Assembly: GCA_004151065.3 (NCBI GenBank)
Contig: NWUY0300013552.1
Location: 1-21,121, forward strand
Reading direction: 5' to 3'
Source of the DNA: Larix sibirica
Lineage: Eukaryota; Streptophyta; Pinopsida; Pinales; Pinaceae
Length of the DNA stretch: 21,121 nucleotides
Shown here: positions 1-11,614 of the stretch, one piece after another
How the letters are laid out: the number at the start of each line of letters is the position of its first letter
How positions within the stretch are numbered: the stretch's first letter is position 1
Translations under genes and position numbers: made by a program
The notes under the pieces: model-generated
Told to the model about the DNA's origin: nothing
The model's input: the letters and a program-made list of their open reading frames with translations, nothing else
Database searches by the model: none

Positions 1-330
1 GTTATAGTAGGAATGTACATCCAGAGACAATGAACTCGACATTTGAAATTAGGGTTTAAGACTTGTTTTTACATAAAAGTTTGAAATATGAGTTTCGCGG
101 TTATAAGGAGAGAAGAAAATTATTGAAGGTAACTATTAATAGATTATAGGAGTTTCACATTAAAAAAAGGAGAGTAAAAGAAAGTTAATGATCATATATT
201 TTGATTGAGACAATCATTTTAAATGTTAGAAATGATTTTTGAAGTGTATATTAAGTATTCATAATGATAAAAAAGAAAAGCATTTAAACATCTTAGTGCT
301 TCAAATTCATTTAGTTAAAATAAATTTATG
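1..330. other. AT-rich sequence without a gene
   Basis: Strongly AT-rich sequence with stops in all frames. No coding, RNA or mobile-element signature is visible. It leads into the tandem array that starts near 332. Confidence 0.6.
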
Positions 331-331
331 T

Positions 332-892
332 TTATTCATTAAACTTGTTTTTGTTCGATTTTAAATGTTTGATATCAAAATTGTATTCGTCTATTTTTTG
401 GTGTTTAAAAAATCCTATATTAAGATGGAATAATATTAATTTAAATCCATTTTACTCTAAATGTATCTATTCTAATTTATTAAACTATTTTTTTACATTA
501 CATATGGGAGGTCAAATTTTTATTCACCTAGCTCTAGGTGTTTAAAACATCCCATTTTAAGATGGATCTTTGTTAGATTATGAATTTAAATCCATCTTGA
601 CCCTAGATGTATCTATAGTGCTTTATTAAACTTTTTTTGACATAATATGTGGGAGGTTAAATTGTATCCACATAAATCTAACCCACCTAAGCTAGAATCT
701 CTTTATTAAACACACTTTTGTTTCGCTTCAAATGTTGAGTGTCAAAATTTTATCCACCTACGTCTTGTTGTTCAAAGAATCACATATTAAGATGGATCTA
801 TGACAGTTTGTTAATTTAAATCCATCTTAACCCTGGATGTATTTATACTAGTTTATTAAAAAAAAAATCCCATAAGATGTAGGAGGTCAAAA
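332..892. repeat. degenerate ~140-bp tandem array with internal hairpins
   Basis: Diverged units lie head to tail: about 380-515, 516-661, a shortened copy 662-747, and 748-892. Each full unit runs from a TTTTATCCACCTA-like start, through TTAAGATGGAT and AAATCCATCTT, then TGTATCTATA, TTTATTAAA and GGGAGGTCAAA. The stretch at about 332-387 matches about 705-757, which suggests a larger composite period near 370 bp. A hairpin is kept in the units: in the third full copy 11-bp arms at 787-797 and 820-830 pair perfectly, and in the second copy 9-bp arms lie at 559-567 and 590-598. The array resembles a small, old satellite or a tandem inside a mobile element. No protein reading is kept between copies. 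Confidence 0.7.
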
Positions 893-1019
893 TTTTATCA
901 ACATAAACCTGTCACACCTCGACTTTAATCTCTACCACCTCAAGTAATAGTAGTATTTATGAACAATACTCAATTGCTTTGTGGAGACTCTATATGTACA
1001 TAACAATACAATCAAAAAA

Positions 1020-1063
1020 TGACATTAAGTGTAGGTGTTAATGACATTAAGTGTAGGTGTTAA
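1020..1063. repeat. perfect 22-bp tandem duplication
   Basis: Two identical 22-bp copies, 1020-1041 and 1042-1063, each begin TGACATTAAGTGTAGG. The sequence just after, TTAATGTCATTAA, is the reverse complement of TTAATGACATTAA at the copy junction, so a short inverted repeat sits at the right end. This looks like a slippage-type duplication. Confidence 0.85.
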
Positions 1064-1359
1064 TGTCATTAACTTGAGATATTTGAAGCACGGTGAGGGT
1101 TAAGATGGATGTAGATAGATATTTTTTTAATTTAATTGTTTGGTTGACATGTGACACATCTAGACTTTAGAATTAGCCTCTAGGACCAATGATTGTAATC
1201 AAACCATTTTTGTCTATAAACAATGTGTCCTAGAAATTAGAAGGGGTGAAATTAAATTTTTTGGTGACATATATTTTATTTATATTAAGATACATTTGAA
1301 GCATATGAGATGTAAGGTTAGTTGTCTTAGGTTCAACTAAACAATGAACAAACTTTCTT

Positions 1360-1458
1360 TAGTGTGTAGAATCCATGTGGTTCTTTATTTATGTCTATAT
1401 GTCCATCCTCGTTGTAAAAGAGTTTTAATACAATTGCTTAGTGTGTAGAATCCATGTG
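1360..1458. repeat. 20-bp direct repeat 79 bp apart
   Basis: TAGTGTGTAGAATCCATGTG occurs exactly at 1360-1379 and again at 1439-1458. No gene lies between the copies. The spacing is too short for LTRs, so this is probably a local duplication remnant. Confidence 0.75.
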
Positions 1459-1689
1459 ATTATCCATTTTACTTTCTATGTTCACCATTGATTGTGGGAG
1501 CCACAAAAACTAGCATCTACCAACACAAACTCCTTTCAAGAAGAAAGGGCTAGAAATCGAAACCACACAGATAACAAGGGTTTAGGAATTTATACCATTT
1601 TTTGGGTTCAAGATTCATTGGATCATGATAAACATGATGCAGGGATTCAACTTCTAGTTTGTTTTTGTTTTCAAAAAATCACCATTCTC

Positions 1690-1905
1690 TAGTGATGAGC
1701 ATTGATCTAAAACAGATCTGAGAATACCTGCAAGAGAACATATTTGAAACTAAAGGAAATATAGCTTGTTTATTATGAAGGCCTAAGGGCCTTTATATAG
1801 GAAATACATAAGGTCCACAAATGGACAAAGTCAACATAGATCTAGCTAAATAAGCATGGAGACTCTCACATGGATTTATTTAGTACAACTAACTAGTGGG
1901 CTAGT
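1690..1905 (-). mobile_element. possible LTR fragment (promoter part)
   Basis: Read on the minus strand this stretch has a TATA-like box CCTATATAAAG (plus 1791-1801), then a short GC palindrome (arms AAGGCC and GGCCTT, plus 1778-1793), then AATAAA (plus 1769-1774), and a U5-like end near CATCA (about 1694). That order is typical of plant LTRs. No second LTR, primer-binding site or polypurine tract was found, so it may be a solo or truncated LTR, or an unrelated promoter-like stretch. Confidence 0.3.
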
Positions 1906-1919
1906 GCCCATTAAAATAA

Positions 1920-3003
1920 TGGAGAGGTGGGCCTCTCCTTGACCCACATGGGCCACTCGTTGGCCCAAATCCTCTTGGTTTAAATGGAAAGCATCCATGT
2001 TTTCTGCCTCTCGGTTTAGGACTGAAAGTACTGCAGAAAATGGGGGAGGCCCCTGCTGAAGATAACACTAAACAAGAAGATACATCGACTAATATAGAAG
2101 GACCTATTGGATGTGGTAAAGAAATACTATTGATGCTGGAGGCAGAGATGCTTGGTGCTGCTAAAGTGACCATGGGGTCCTGAGATCGAGAGGAGGTGCT
2201 AGAGGACTGTAGTAGAATAGAAGATAACGACAGTTATGAGAACTGTGGGTTGATACTTCTGGAGGGTGAGCATAATTGGGAGCTTGTGTGGAACCCATGG
2301 TATGAATGGGAGGACCATGTGGGTGGCATCGATGAGGAGGGATGTAGAGATATTTGGAAACCAGATGTTGAGGGGAAGGACTAGGAGTGACAGGAGGTGA
2401 GGGAAATGGGGAGTGACAATGTTTAGGGGAAGGGGAAGGGGGCATAGTAGTGGTATGGGGAAAAGAGGAAGGGTAATGATGCATAGGAGCAAGCTTGTGT
2501 TTGACAGCAAGAGCAAGGTTAAATTCTCAGCCAAGGGAAGGGGTTCCAAAAAGATCGAACTCAAGATGTATGGGTGGCAAGAGACAAGAAATAAATTTGG
2601 TAATGAGCCACTGTCCAAAATCCGTTATGCAGAGTTGAAGGCAAAGTTTAGAGAAGAGAGAAATGTATTGGTGGACATTATGGCGAGGACATTGTTTGAG
2701 TTGGAATCACTGGGGACATAAGTGTTATCGATACCCAAGGGGATAGAAGCGGGACCTAAGATACTGACAAAAGGGTGTCTAAGTGGGGATATGAGAGGGA
2801 GTGGCCTGATTAGGGTGGATGAGAAACTGGGTATCCCACCAAGTCAGGGAAAGACTAGTAAGATGAAGGCCAGTAATAGACAAAAAATGCTCATCCATGA
2901 GATAAGGGAAGGCCTAAAAATTATTAATCCTATAAACTATGTATCCATGAGTCCAAATATTCCTCATTCATATGACCATTATAGTGGGGAAGAGATATGT
3001 TGA
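1920..3003 (+). pseudogene. decayed plus-strand coding region, family unknown
   Basis: Two long plus-strand frames follow each other. One is open from 1920 to 2384 except for a TGA at 2181-2183. After a frame change, another is open from about 2401 to 3003 except for a TAA at 2719-2721. The first ends in an acidic, Trp-rich segment (for example WNPWYEWEDH). The second opens with an Arg/Gly stretch (FRGRGRGHSSGMGKRGR) and continues Lys/Arg-rich, as in nucleic-acid-binding regions. No catalytic motif or known domain is recognised. A retroelement ORF1 or gag-like protein is possible. The opposite strand reads as Pro/Leu-rich ORFs, which are the complement of this purine-rich strand and are judged to be shadows. 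Confidence 0.35.
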
Positions 3004-4050
3004 GCTTAAAAGGAGAAGTGGGAATATGACTATGTAAGAGAGCATGGAGGGCTTCATGGAGCTCTGTGAGAGCGGGTGTAGAATTTGTAGGAGATTGTTG
3101 GTTGGGAGCTCAAGGTGGGAGTTGATCCTCAAGGGGATGATATTCAAAAGGAAATGAAGAGGATGTAGTTGGGAGAGGATGTGGATGAAATCCAACAATA
3201 ATAGGACTACAAGAAATGAGTGTAGCAGTGACGAGATGAAAAAGAGTGTTCAGAACAATCTATAAAAAGTGGCCATACCTCAAACAAAAAGTAGCAGCAA
3301 GTGAGGGGATCACCATTTTGTGTTGTTGTGCTAGTTGTATTTGCTAAAGCTTGATTTGGATGGGAAAAGTTGCGGTGATGAATGTTGTCCCTATGATTCA
3401 GAAAAACAATAAACCTTTAGCATTCTCATGTTGCTACTAAAGACTGTCAAAAGAAAAGGTGGTCGTTGTAGATGACCCTTGGAGTAGGGTGCACTTAAAG
3501 GCAAAGGACAAATAAAAGGAAATCTCAATTAACTGGAACTCGCCTTGAGGCAGGTGCACTTTTAATCTGAGAGCCAAAGGAAATTTCTGGGATTCAATCA
3601 TACCACATTTTATTGAATAGAGTCCCTATAAAACTGAACACAATATGATGGAACTCGCTTGGATCTCAAACCTGGAAAATGGAAAACAAAATTTTGAAGT
3701 TGTACTACTGAAGAGATGCCTAATGATCTAAATAAAGAAGAAGTGACTAAGATGTTGACTGTGAGCCAACATAATGCTGGGATCTGGCCTCAAAAAACCT
3801 GGAACATTGAAATATTCTGAATTGTTGCAGTTGCTTGCTCCATAGGTTGTTGAATATGCCTTTGAAGATGTTATTGTTTCCCAAATTGAGGTCAAAGAAG
3901 GTTCTATATTGATTCCCACGACTGTTTTTTTTAAGAAAATCCGGTATGAGTATGAGGTATGACAATTGGGATAAAAAAGAAACGTGTATGGGTAAAAACA
4001 CAAAGTTGGGTAACACTTTTTTGCAAAAGGGGTGTGCTTGGTATGTAAAA
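3004..4050. other. non-coding; possible tail of the decayed region
   Basis: The purine-rich plus strand continues to about 3330 with a Gln/Glu/Lys-rich reading broken by many stops, so the 1920-3003 pseudogene may extend this far. From about 3330 to 4050 no gene or repeat is recognised; short ORFs on both strands have no domain. Confidence 0.4.
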
Positions 4051-4055
4051 TACAA

Positions 4056-4281
4056 TTTCTCGACCGAGAAAAAAGTCAACACAATTTCTTGGCCGAGAGA
4101 TTTTAATTTTCTAAAACGAAAGTTTAAAATTTCTCGAGTGAGAGTTTACTTGAGGTTAAATATTTTCTCGGCTGAGAGTTTGAGCTATTATTTTTCCAAA
4201 CTCTCGGGCATAATTTTCAACCGAGAGTTTAAAATTCTCATTCGAAAGGTACAATTATTTTGTAAACTCTGGTCCGAGAGT
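4056..4281. repeat. array of degenerate TTCTCGGCCGAGAG palindromes
   Basis: At least eight copies or half-copies of a 14-bp palindrome-like motif occur in 226 bp. The clearest are TTCTCGACCGAGAA (4057-4070), TTCTTGGCCGAGAG (4086-4099), TTCTCGAGTGAGAG (4131-4144), TTCTCGGCTGAGAG (4165-4178), a half site CTCTCGG (4201-4207), CAACCGAGAG (about 4218-4227), TTCTCATTCGAAAG (4235-4248) and CTCTGGTCCGAGAG (4267-4280). The first two also share flanking ACAATTTCT, giving a 29-bp period; later spacings are about 18-34 bp. Spacers are AT-rich and mostly unrelated. It could be a cluster of binding sites for a dimeric DNA-binding protein or subterminal repeats of a DNA transposon. The 112-codon ORF across it (3946-4284) follows the repeats and is not taken as a gene. 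Confidence 0.7.
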
Positions 4282-4284
4282 TAG

Positions 4285-6377
4285 CATTTAATATAAAGTT
4301 GATAAATTTCACGTCATGGGCCATGGACCTTTGTTCATTTGGACCTGGTGATGAAAGTGGAACTAGTGGTGAAAGCAGACCTTCCACCCAAACAATAGAA
4401 CATACCTATTGACCTTAGCTACGGCGACAACAACGTAACAGACCGGGTAAAATTTTTCGGTTTTCACATGTGGTTTATAGAGTAAAATTTGTGTTGTCTA
4501 TTGTGCTTAAATTTGTTTCCCCTTAAGAAAAAATCTTTTATATTCATAAGAGTTGAGTATACATATAATAGTCCAAAAAACATAGACTTTCAATCTCTTC
4601 ATTTTGCTAGACATGTCTCCTCGATACAAAGTGGTGTTATGCATGTCCTTAAATTTGAAGCTATACTCAGAAATCAAAATTGGGGCTACCTTCTCCTTTT
4701 GTACCACCAAAAAAGAACAGCCATATCATTCCTTGTCTATTTTTCATACAATCTTTAGTTTCTCATGTACAAACTTACAAAGATCAATTCTCGGTTAATT
4801 TAATCGGCTACATCCCCACATTTAATTAGTATTAAGTAGTCTCCTTCCCATGAGTATAGTTATGGATATTTTATTTCCAAATTTTAAACATGGAAAACAC
4901 TTGAGTCATGGTGCTTCACAAGCCCGTCCTATTTATTCGCTGCCTCTTGTCCCCCTTATATATAAGGTCGAACCACCTTCTCTTCACCCTAGGACTCATA
5001 AATTCTGACACTTACTAGGGTCCTTTGGTTTTTAGCACTTACCCTTATTAAGGTGGGATCCATAGAAACTCATCAAAGAAATACTAAGTGGGAAAATGCT
5101 TGGGATGGAATAATGAAGAACATATGGGAATACAGAGAATAAAAGAAATGGGATGCTCTTGACCCATTTCCCTACGACCCATGGGCCCACATTCTGGTGA
5201 AATAAATGGCATTTTATCCATTTGATCCTTCTTCCTTTTCCTTTCAGGCCTTCTCCTTTACACCGCTACTCATGCATCCATGTAGTTACTAAGAGCGGAT
5301 CCCTTTTCTAAGAGTTGATAAAAACGCTTTGAGTGAACCTAACATAGATATCTTGACATTGAGGTATGGGAAGGTGAGCATCCCCACCGCTAATGATTCC
5401 ATGTTGAAGTGATAATGAAATGAACATTGCAGTCAATTGACTGAATACAATTACAGTGCAATGATGTTCAAGAAATTCCAATGTTTGGAGATGGGGCTTC
5501 CTCACCACTACTTTGAATGTTAAATTAGGGTTATAGATGCCCAAAACTCACATTATGTAATATTAACATTCCAAGAGGTTCTAGGAACATAATAAGCTTA
5601 ACAAATATACATACATATACCCACAATCTAATCTCCCATGCAGGAATATTGAGAAACCACATGATAATTTGGGCACAAGTAATTTTTTATCAATGTAACT
5701 CTGTTTAATTCAAGTGTGAGTATTTATTTGGTCAAAGGATTGTAACTAAAATTTGTTTATGTCACACAAATCATTTTTCACGAGTTTGCAATTTGTTTGT
5801 GTCTTTCTGTTATGGGGTCGTGCAATAAATAGTGATTTTAAAAGTTGGTTTATTGGATCACTTATCCAGCTATTTCCACTGCTTGAGGATGATGCCATAC
5901 ACCCTCAACGTTTTCCTCAACCCATTGGGACGTTGATGTACACTAATAGTGATAGAAATTTTATTAAGTATTACTTGAGATTAATTGATCTCAATTGATT
6001 GGTTAAATCCAACAACCAAAGGACTCATGAGGTCCATCTATTTTTCTAAGGAAGATCGAGGGCTATGGTAAATATTTATTGTTGTAGTGGTCTTTCCCCA
6101 AATAGGCTACCAATTTTAATCCTAGGTAATCCACAATTATTGCCACTAGATTGTTGGGAATTTTACTTGGGTTGTATATGGTTTACTTAAACAATTTGAA
6201 ATTGATTTCTACTCCATCATACTTTTGGTTGCCTCCAATACAAGAAACAATATATCATTTCCTTTTGATAAGCATCCTCTCGTAATTTGACTTGGGACTT
6301 AAGGAGGCAATTATATAGTCAAATGCAGGATAACATGGAGACCTTCAACCCTATGGCACTAATTTTATAATTGTCAA
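4285..6377. other. intergenic, no gene recognised
   Basis: AT-rich DNA with only short ORFs lacking domains or codon bias on both strands. A TATATATAAGG-like motif near 4960 could serve as a TATA box, but no ORF follows it. No RNA gene, mobile-element end or long repeat is visible. Confidence 0.5.
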
Positions 6378-6487
6378 GTTACTTAGAGCAAAACATAAAA
6401 GTTGAATCATGGAAATGAAGTGAAATTGCCATGTTACTTAGAGCACATACATAAAAGTTTAATCACAGACAATGAAGTGAATTTTTA
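6378..6487. repeat. diverged 55-bp tandem duplication
   Basis: Copies at 6378-6432 and 6433-6487 both begin GTTACTTAGAGCA and share ACATAAAAGTTNAATCA and AATGAAGTGAA. Several substitutions and small indels separate them, so the duplication is old. There is no coding potential. Confidence 0.7.
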
Positions 6488-8265
6488 TAAATGTTCAGCA
6501 ATTACTAAAATAGGTCATAGGTTAGTGGAATTCAATAGCATGGCAAGTAATAATAACAAACTAGAATGACCTAGGGCATATTTTTACGAAAATAAAAGAC
6601 AACATAGTAACTGATAAAAGCATGATTAAACCAAGGATGGGTCAACTTCTTATAATAAATAGAGTATAGCCCTTAAGAAGACAGATAAAAGAACAAGATA
6701 AAAATTACATTTGAAGTATGAAACCTAATCACAATTCAGTTATAATTGATTAAAAATCCATCAAAACATCCTACTTGTTACCAGGCCATACCCCTTTTTG
6801 GCTAGATGGTTTACATTAGTTGTTGAAGTGACATTCTTTCCTATCCCTGGAAGCGCTTTAATTTAACTCATGGGATTTTGGAAAAAAATCTATTGACAGC
6901 ACAAACCTACACATGATATAAAGATAGGAATTATAGCAACATCTAGAACAAACAAATGACTGCATTATTCTTTCACAACGACAAAGACAAATGTTATCAT
7001 GAGGAAACTTTGAGCATAATGGCTTGATATTTACATTATTTCCCTCTGAATATCATGTAGTCAAGAGAACCTTTGCCAACACTAATCCCTATAGGCACCA
7101 CATGTAGGTAATTAAATCATGTTAATGCACCTTGAATGTCATGATGTTGGGTTGAACATTAAAGGAAATAAATCGATCTTCCTTTGGTAGCATAGGAACG
7201 TTGTCCTCTTAGTAAAACTGAGGAATAGTGTACTTGTTTTTTTGGAGCATTGAAACAAAGGATGTTTTGCATTTGAATTTTCATATGTCATTGTTGGGTA
7301 CGTTTCCATTAAGAAAAGGCTCGTGTTCTTTATCATTATTGGTTCAATATATGCCTTCAAGCATTGGAGTATTGGAAAAAAAGTGTTGTAAACAACTTTG
7401 TTGTAGAAAGCAAGCACATATTCATATCATATTGCATCGTATTTCAATCAAGAGTCCATTGTGAAAAGCATTGATAATGTTTGACATGGAGGGGTTAATG
7501 CACATGTTTGCATCTTGCCTAAACATGTCTGAATAATGGAATATATCATTTCGTGATGTGTATGCACACTTGAAAGCTCACAGAATATATATATATATCA
7601 AGCTAGCATTTGGAATAGTATGCACTCATGGTCGTATTGGGATGTCTCTTGGTTTGTATGTAAGTGAATGCTAGAGATATGACTGAACAAGAACCAAGTT
7701 TGGTGCTTGAAATTTATAGTACATATTGTATGGGAATTAACTGGCTTGTAAACAAAGCATTGCAAACAGAAAATAAAACAAGCTTTGGAATCAATTCTTA
7801 TTGAATATAGACCTCTTCTTAATTCCTAGAACAAAGCTTTTATTTAATTGGTTTGGAATCAATAAATGTACCTTGTAACCAATTTTGAGAGGAGATCGAA
7901 GGGAAACAATTTCATTTTTGAAAAGGATCAATGTTGGTGAGGCATGTGAGCTATAATTACATATAGAGAGAGAGATTGTCACCCCATTTCCTATCAAAAT
8001 AGAATTGAAATTTCCAAAAGTAATGATTTTTTAATTTTTTTTAATTTGGGATTTTTCAAGGTGGAAACAACAAATCCAAAATATTGTCATTAATTTCACA
8101 ATATTGTGACTCAACTCGTGTCAATCAAATATTAAGATACTTGTTAGTTCTTCATTTCTTTCCATGTATAGTTTTGTAGAGTTCAACTTGTAACATGAAA
8201 CATTTTGGCTCAAGTAAGTGCAGTTATTAATAATCCCCTTTATTGAATTGCCACAAATACATCAT
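6488..8265. other. intergenic, no gene recognised; short microsatellites
   Basis: AT-rich sequence without a supportable gene. It contains an (AT)n run at 7585-7598 and a short (GA)n run at about 7965-7975. The ORFs of 70-90 codons near 7139-7464 overlap on opposite strands and show no recognisable domain. Confidence 0.5.
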
Positions 8266-8389
8266 GTATTCAATGCATTCACTCTTCTACATTAAAAATT
8301 ATTGATTACATTTTTCAATGTAACAAGTGTATTCAATGCATCACTCTTCTATATTAAAAGTTATCGATTATATTTATCAATGTAATTAG
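8266..8389. repeat. 63-bp tandem duplication
   Basis: Copy 1 (8266-8328) and copy 2 (8329-8389) both start GTATTCAATGCAT and share CACTCTTCTA, ATTAAAA and TCAATGTAA. They differ by a few substitutions and one or two small indels. No gene is involved. Confidence 0.75.
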
Positions 8390-10399
8390 TTCTTTTTTTT
8401 ATTAGAATATATCTTGAAAAAATGCAAAAAAAAATTGCACTAACAATCTAAATATTTGTGGTGCTACTTACACTTCATTTTTGAGATGTCAACCTGCTAC
8501 GACGAATATTAATAAAATACCTTTTTATTCACTTAGTTTAGACTCTTTATTACCTACTTGTATTGGTTTCTTTCTACCAAAGAGGAAAATAGACTCCCAT
8601 ACATGTTCATTTCTTCCATCTACCTTGCAGCCTCCTAAATGTCAACAAAACCTGCCCAGCATAACCACCTTCTATAACAATTTTTGGCATTATGTTTCTT
8701 CTCATAAGGTTACTCTTGCCAATGTGGATACCACATAGCATATTCATATTTGAAGAGTTGTGTATATGTCATCAATCTATGTAGCCACACCATGTGCCAA
8801 GTAGCTTGCTAGACCTTTTTTACCTCGGATATTTTTTCCTTCTTCCTTATATGTGGAGAGAGAGCTCCACCATAATAAGGAGGTCTTGAACCAAAGGTTA
8901 GGAAATTCCCTTCATACACATGATATTTTATTATCCTTTTGCGAAGTGTGAAGCATAGAGCAAAAAAGAAAGCTCATCTCCATGTCACTTACAATGCTTT
9001 GTGTGTTCCAAATCTCCATGTGCTTTGCACCATGTCTTACCTTTGTTTATTATAACCTTTACAAAGTAACAGGGTCTAGGGTGTGGGGTGAAAAGTATGT
9101 GTGGGGTGCAAAGTATGGTCCATTTATATCTCTATTCACTACATAGAATTTCCCTTAGTCCATTTTTCCATCCTATGACTTAATCTTTGCCTTTAATATG
9201 GAGTGTGGAGCTAGAAATCTCCTTCAACTTGTCCATAACTTCATATACATGAAATTTTATAAGTCATGAAAACAAGGCTTTGACCAAGGTTTTGATAAAG
9301 GCTTTTAAGATCAATGAACCTACACATTAAAATCCATTAAAAAAACGTGTATTTTTCAAAGACCCATTTCAGACCATCGAGTGGGTACTTTTAACTTAAT
9401 CGTCTACAGCTTATTGAGTAGGATAGGATTATCACAACCATCAGCACCCATCAACGGATTTATACAAGTGAAGGCAACAAATTGATTCCAATTTCATTTC
9501 TTCAACTGATGGGAGTCTAAAGACCTAACTTGAATAGTAGGAACTTAGGTTTGATATCCTTAACATAATACAAAACAACCATGTTAGGGTTGGATAGGTT
9601 GAGTTTCTCCCTTTGCTCAAGTCAATGAAGCCAATCTATGGTCAAAGATTCAAAAATGTCACTTGTATCTCCAATTTATCTTCTAAAAAATATCAAATCC
9701 AAAAGACAAGTTGATTTTGGCTAATTGGTGCCACCAACAAATTAACCATGTAGTGAGATACTAACATATTTGAAGTTTGAATAAACATTGAAGTGATGGA
9801 CATATATGTAGAGATGTATTGAATTGGCTGAGGTATGGTTGATATGGTACTGGGATTACACATCCAAACCATAGAGTGAATTTTCTTATCATTTTGCATT
9901 GTTTGACATGGTTGATAATAGAACTATAGAATTTGTTGTTAGTTTGGCATTACATATTTTCAAGGAGCATGGAATTAAATGGTAAGTTTTCAAGGTGCTC
10001 AATACCAAAGATTCTCTTGGAATTTGGAACACAATGTAGACACATAAAAACAATCGGGATAAATATACTTATATCCTCAAATGGGTCGTGGTTTTGGTAG
10101 CAAGGGGAAGGCCTCCACACTTTCCAAACACAACCCTACCCATTCTCTCCTCGATGCATTTAATGTCCAATTTTTGAACTATTGTTGAAATAGCATTTAA
10201 TACCCATGCTTGCTTATTTCAAAAAGAAACTTTTCTATTTAGTACATCATAGTATCACATTTTTTCTTCTTTGATAGTTTCTATTTCTAAAATTTATTAT
10301 ACTTTTACAATTACTTTAACCCATTGCATGAAACCCCATACCAAGTCCTCTATATATCTCTCATTACTCATTGATGGATCGACGTGATACATGTTGAGG
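8390..10399. other. intergenic; may hold the unrecognised 3' end of the gypsy element
   Basis: No gene recognised. ORFs near 8481-8738 (plus) and 9693-9899 (minus) have no domain. If the minus-strand gypsy element to the right was once complete, its 3' untranslated part and 3' LTR should lie in about 9-10.4 kb. I could not see LTR ends or a matching copy right of the element. Confidence 0.4.
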
Positions 10400-10409
10400 T
10401 GTTGGCAGT

Positions 10410-11350
10410 GGTTCCAACCCAAATGGCGATCATAATGGTCTTTAGTGCATGGTTTCATGGCTTCATTTTATTGAAATGAATCTCAATGCTCCTTGTCGAG
10501 GTGCCCCAAAGTGAAGATTCATTTTTATATTGCTGACATGTTCGGTAATAGTTCCATCGTCGTTTGAAGTGTAGAGATTTGGAACTCAATGGGTAAAACT
10601 GCCTCCACTCCATGGAAAAGGTGGAAGGGAGTAAACCCCATTGCAATTTTAACATTAATTTTGTGCGCCCATAGTGCTAGGAATAGAATGTGGTTCCAAT
10701 TGGTTTCATTCTTGCGAATTGTCCATTGGAGCATGGTTTTGAGGACTTCGTTGACAGCCTCAGCCTACCCATTGGCTTGCACATAATAAGAGGTAGAAAA
10801 TGCATGTTTGAACCCCAGTAAGAAATATAACTCTTGGTAAATCTCATTGCAGAAATGAGTTCCATTGTTAGAGACCATTTTTTTGGGTGCACCAAATCGT
10901 GAGATGATGTGGTTAAAGAAAAACCTAGTTGTTTTAGTACCAATGCAATTGAAAATGGGTGTTTCCTCAGCCCATTTAGTAAATTAATCGATGATGATGA
11001 TGATATACTTGTTTCCTTGAGATAACACAGGATGACATTCCATGAATTCAATTCCCTGCTTAAAAAAGAGGCCAAGCATGATGACTAGATGCATAGGTGC
11101 GTTTGGATCCCTTTTCTTGCTAGAAACGATTTACAATTTTCACACCATTTGACGACGTGAATGCAGTCTTTGAAGAGTGAAGGACGAAAGTAGCCAATGC
11201 GAATAATTTTCTAAGCAATGTCCAATCTTGATAAGCAGTCGTCACATGCTCCATTATGGAAATCATTGAGGACTTTCTCAACCTCGTCATGAGACAAGCA
11301 TCTCCACAATATGGTGTAAGTCCCACAACGATATAGATTGTCTCCAAGGA
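10410..11350 (-). pseudogene. integrase remnant of the gypsy element
   Basis: The integrase inserts element cDNA into the host genome. In minus-strand order: a zinc-binding region with FHNGAC then CENC (about 11270-11120), carrying a TAG stop at 11211-11213 and Cys where the family's second His is expected; GIEF at 11044-11055, where the first catalytic Asp is normally found but Glu is coded (11047-11049); a TAA at 10984-10986; the second catalytic position in SNNG, where Asn (10867-10869) replaces Asp; a TAG at 10765-10767; and the catalytic Glu in AEAVNE (10759-10761). The Asn-to-Glu gap is 35 residues, as in the D,D-35-E family. Downstream the ALWAHK and GFTPFHL stretches continue the core. 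Several frame changes occur, and it fades out near 10410. Confidence 0.85.
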
Positions 11351-11614
11351 GGAGATAATGAGGGCTTGGTGATGAATGCAATGGAAATCATCATGTAAGG
11401 TATGGGAGGTGAATTAATGTGTGCGGAGGTATGTGAGTACATATCCGTACCACATATCTTTGCTAGTTAAGATGAATAATTTTTCATGTGGAAATCGATC
11501 ATTGATAAGGGGCCCCACTGCGACGGTTGGTAAATCAGTGATAAGCTCGATGAGAGCCAAAGATTTTTTATTTTGGGTGTGACAAATTCTAGATCGAACT
11601 CCTAGAGGATGACA

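Noticed and set aside
2161-2618. Pro/Leu-rich minus-strand ORFs of 107 and 139 codons
   Set aside because: They are the complement of a purine-rich plus strand; composition explains the long opening, and no domain is seen.
4056-4281. Palindrome array as a CRISPR-like array
   Set aside because: The repeats are degenerate, the spacing is irregular, and the context is plant nuclear DNA.
3946-4284. 112-codon plus ORF over the palindrome array
   Set aside because: Its middle and end are translations of the repeat motif, and it has no domain or promoter context.
3204-4369. Possible CACTA transposon between GGACTACAAGAAAT (3204) and CTAGTG (about 4364)
   Set aside because: The left end lacks the leading CACTA, and the right end has no inverted match to ACTACAAGAAA.
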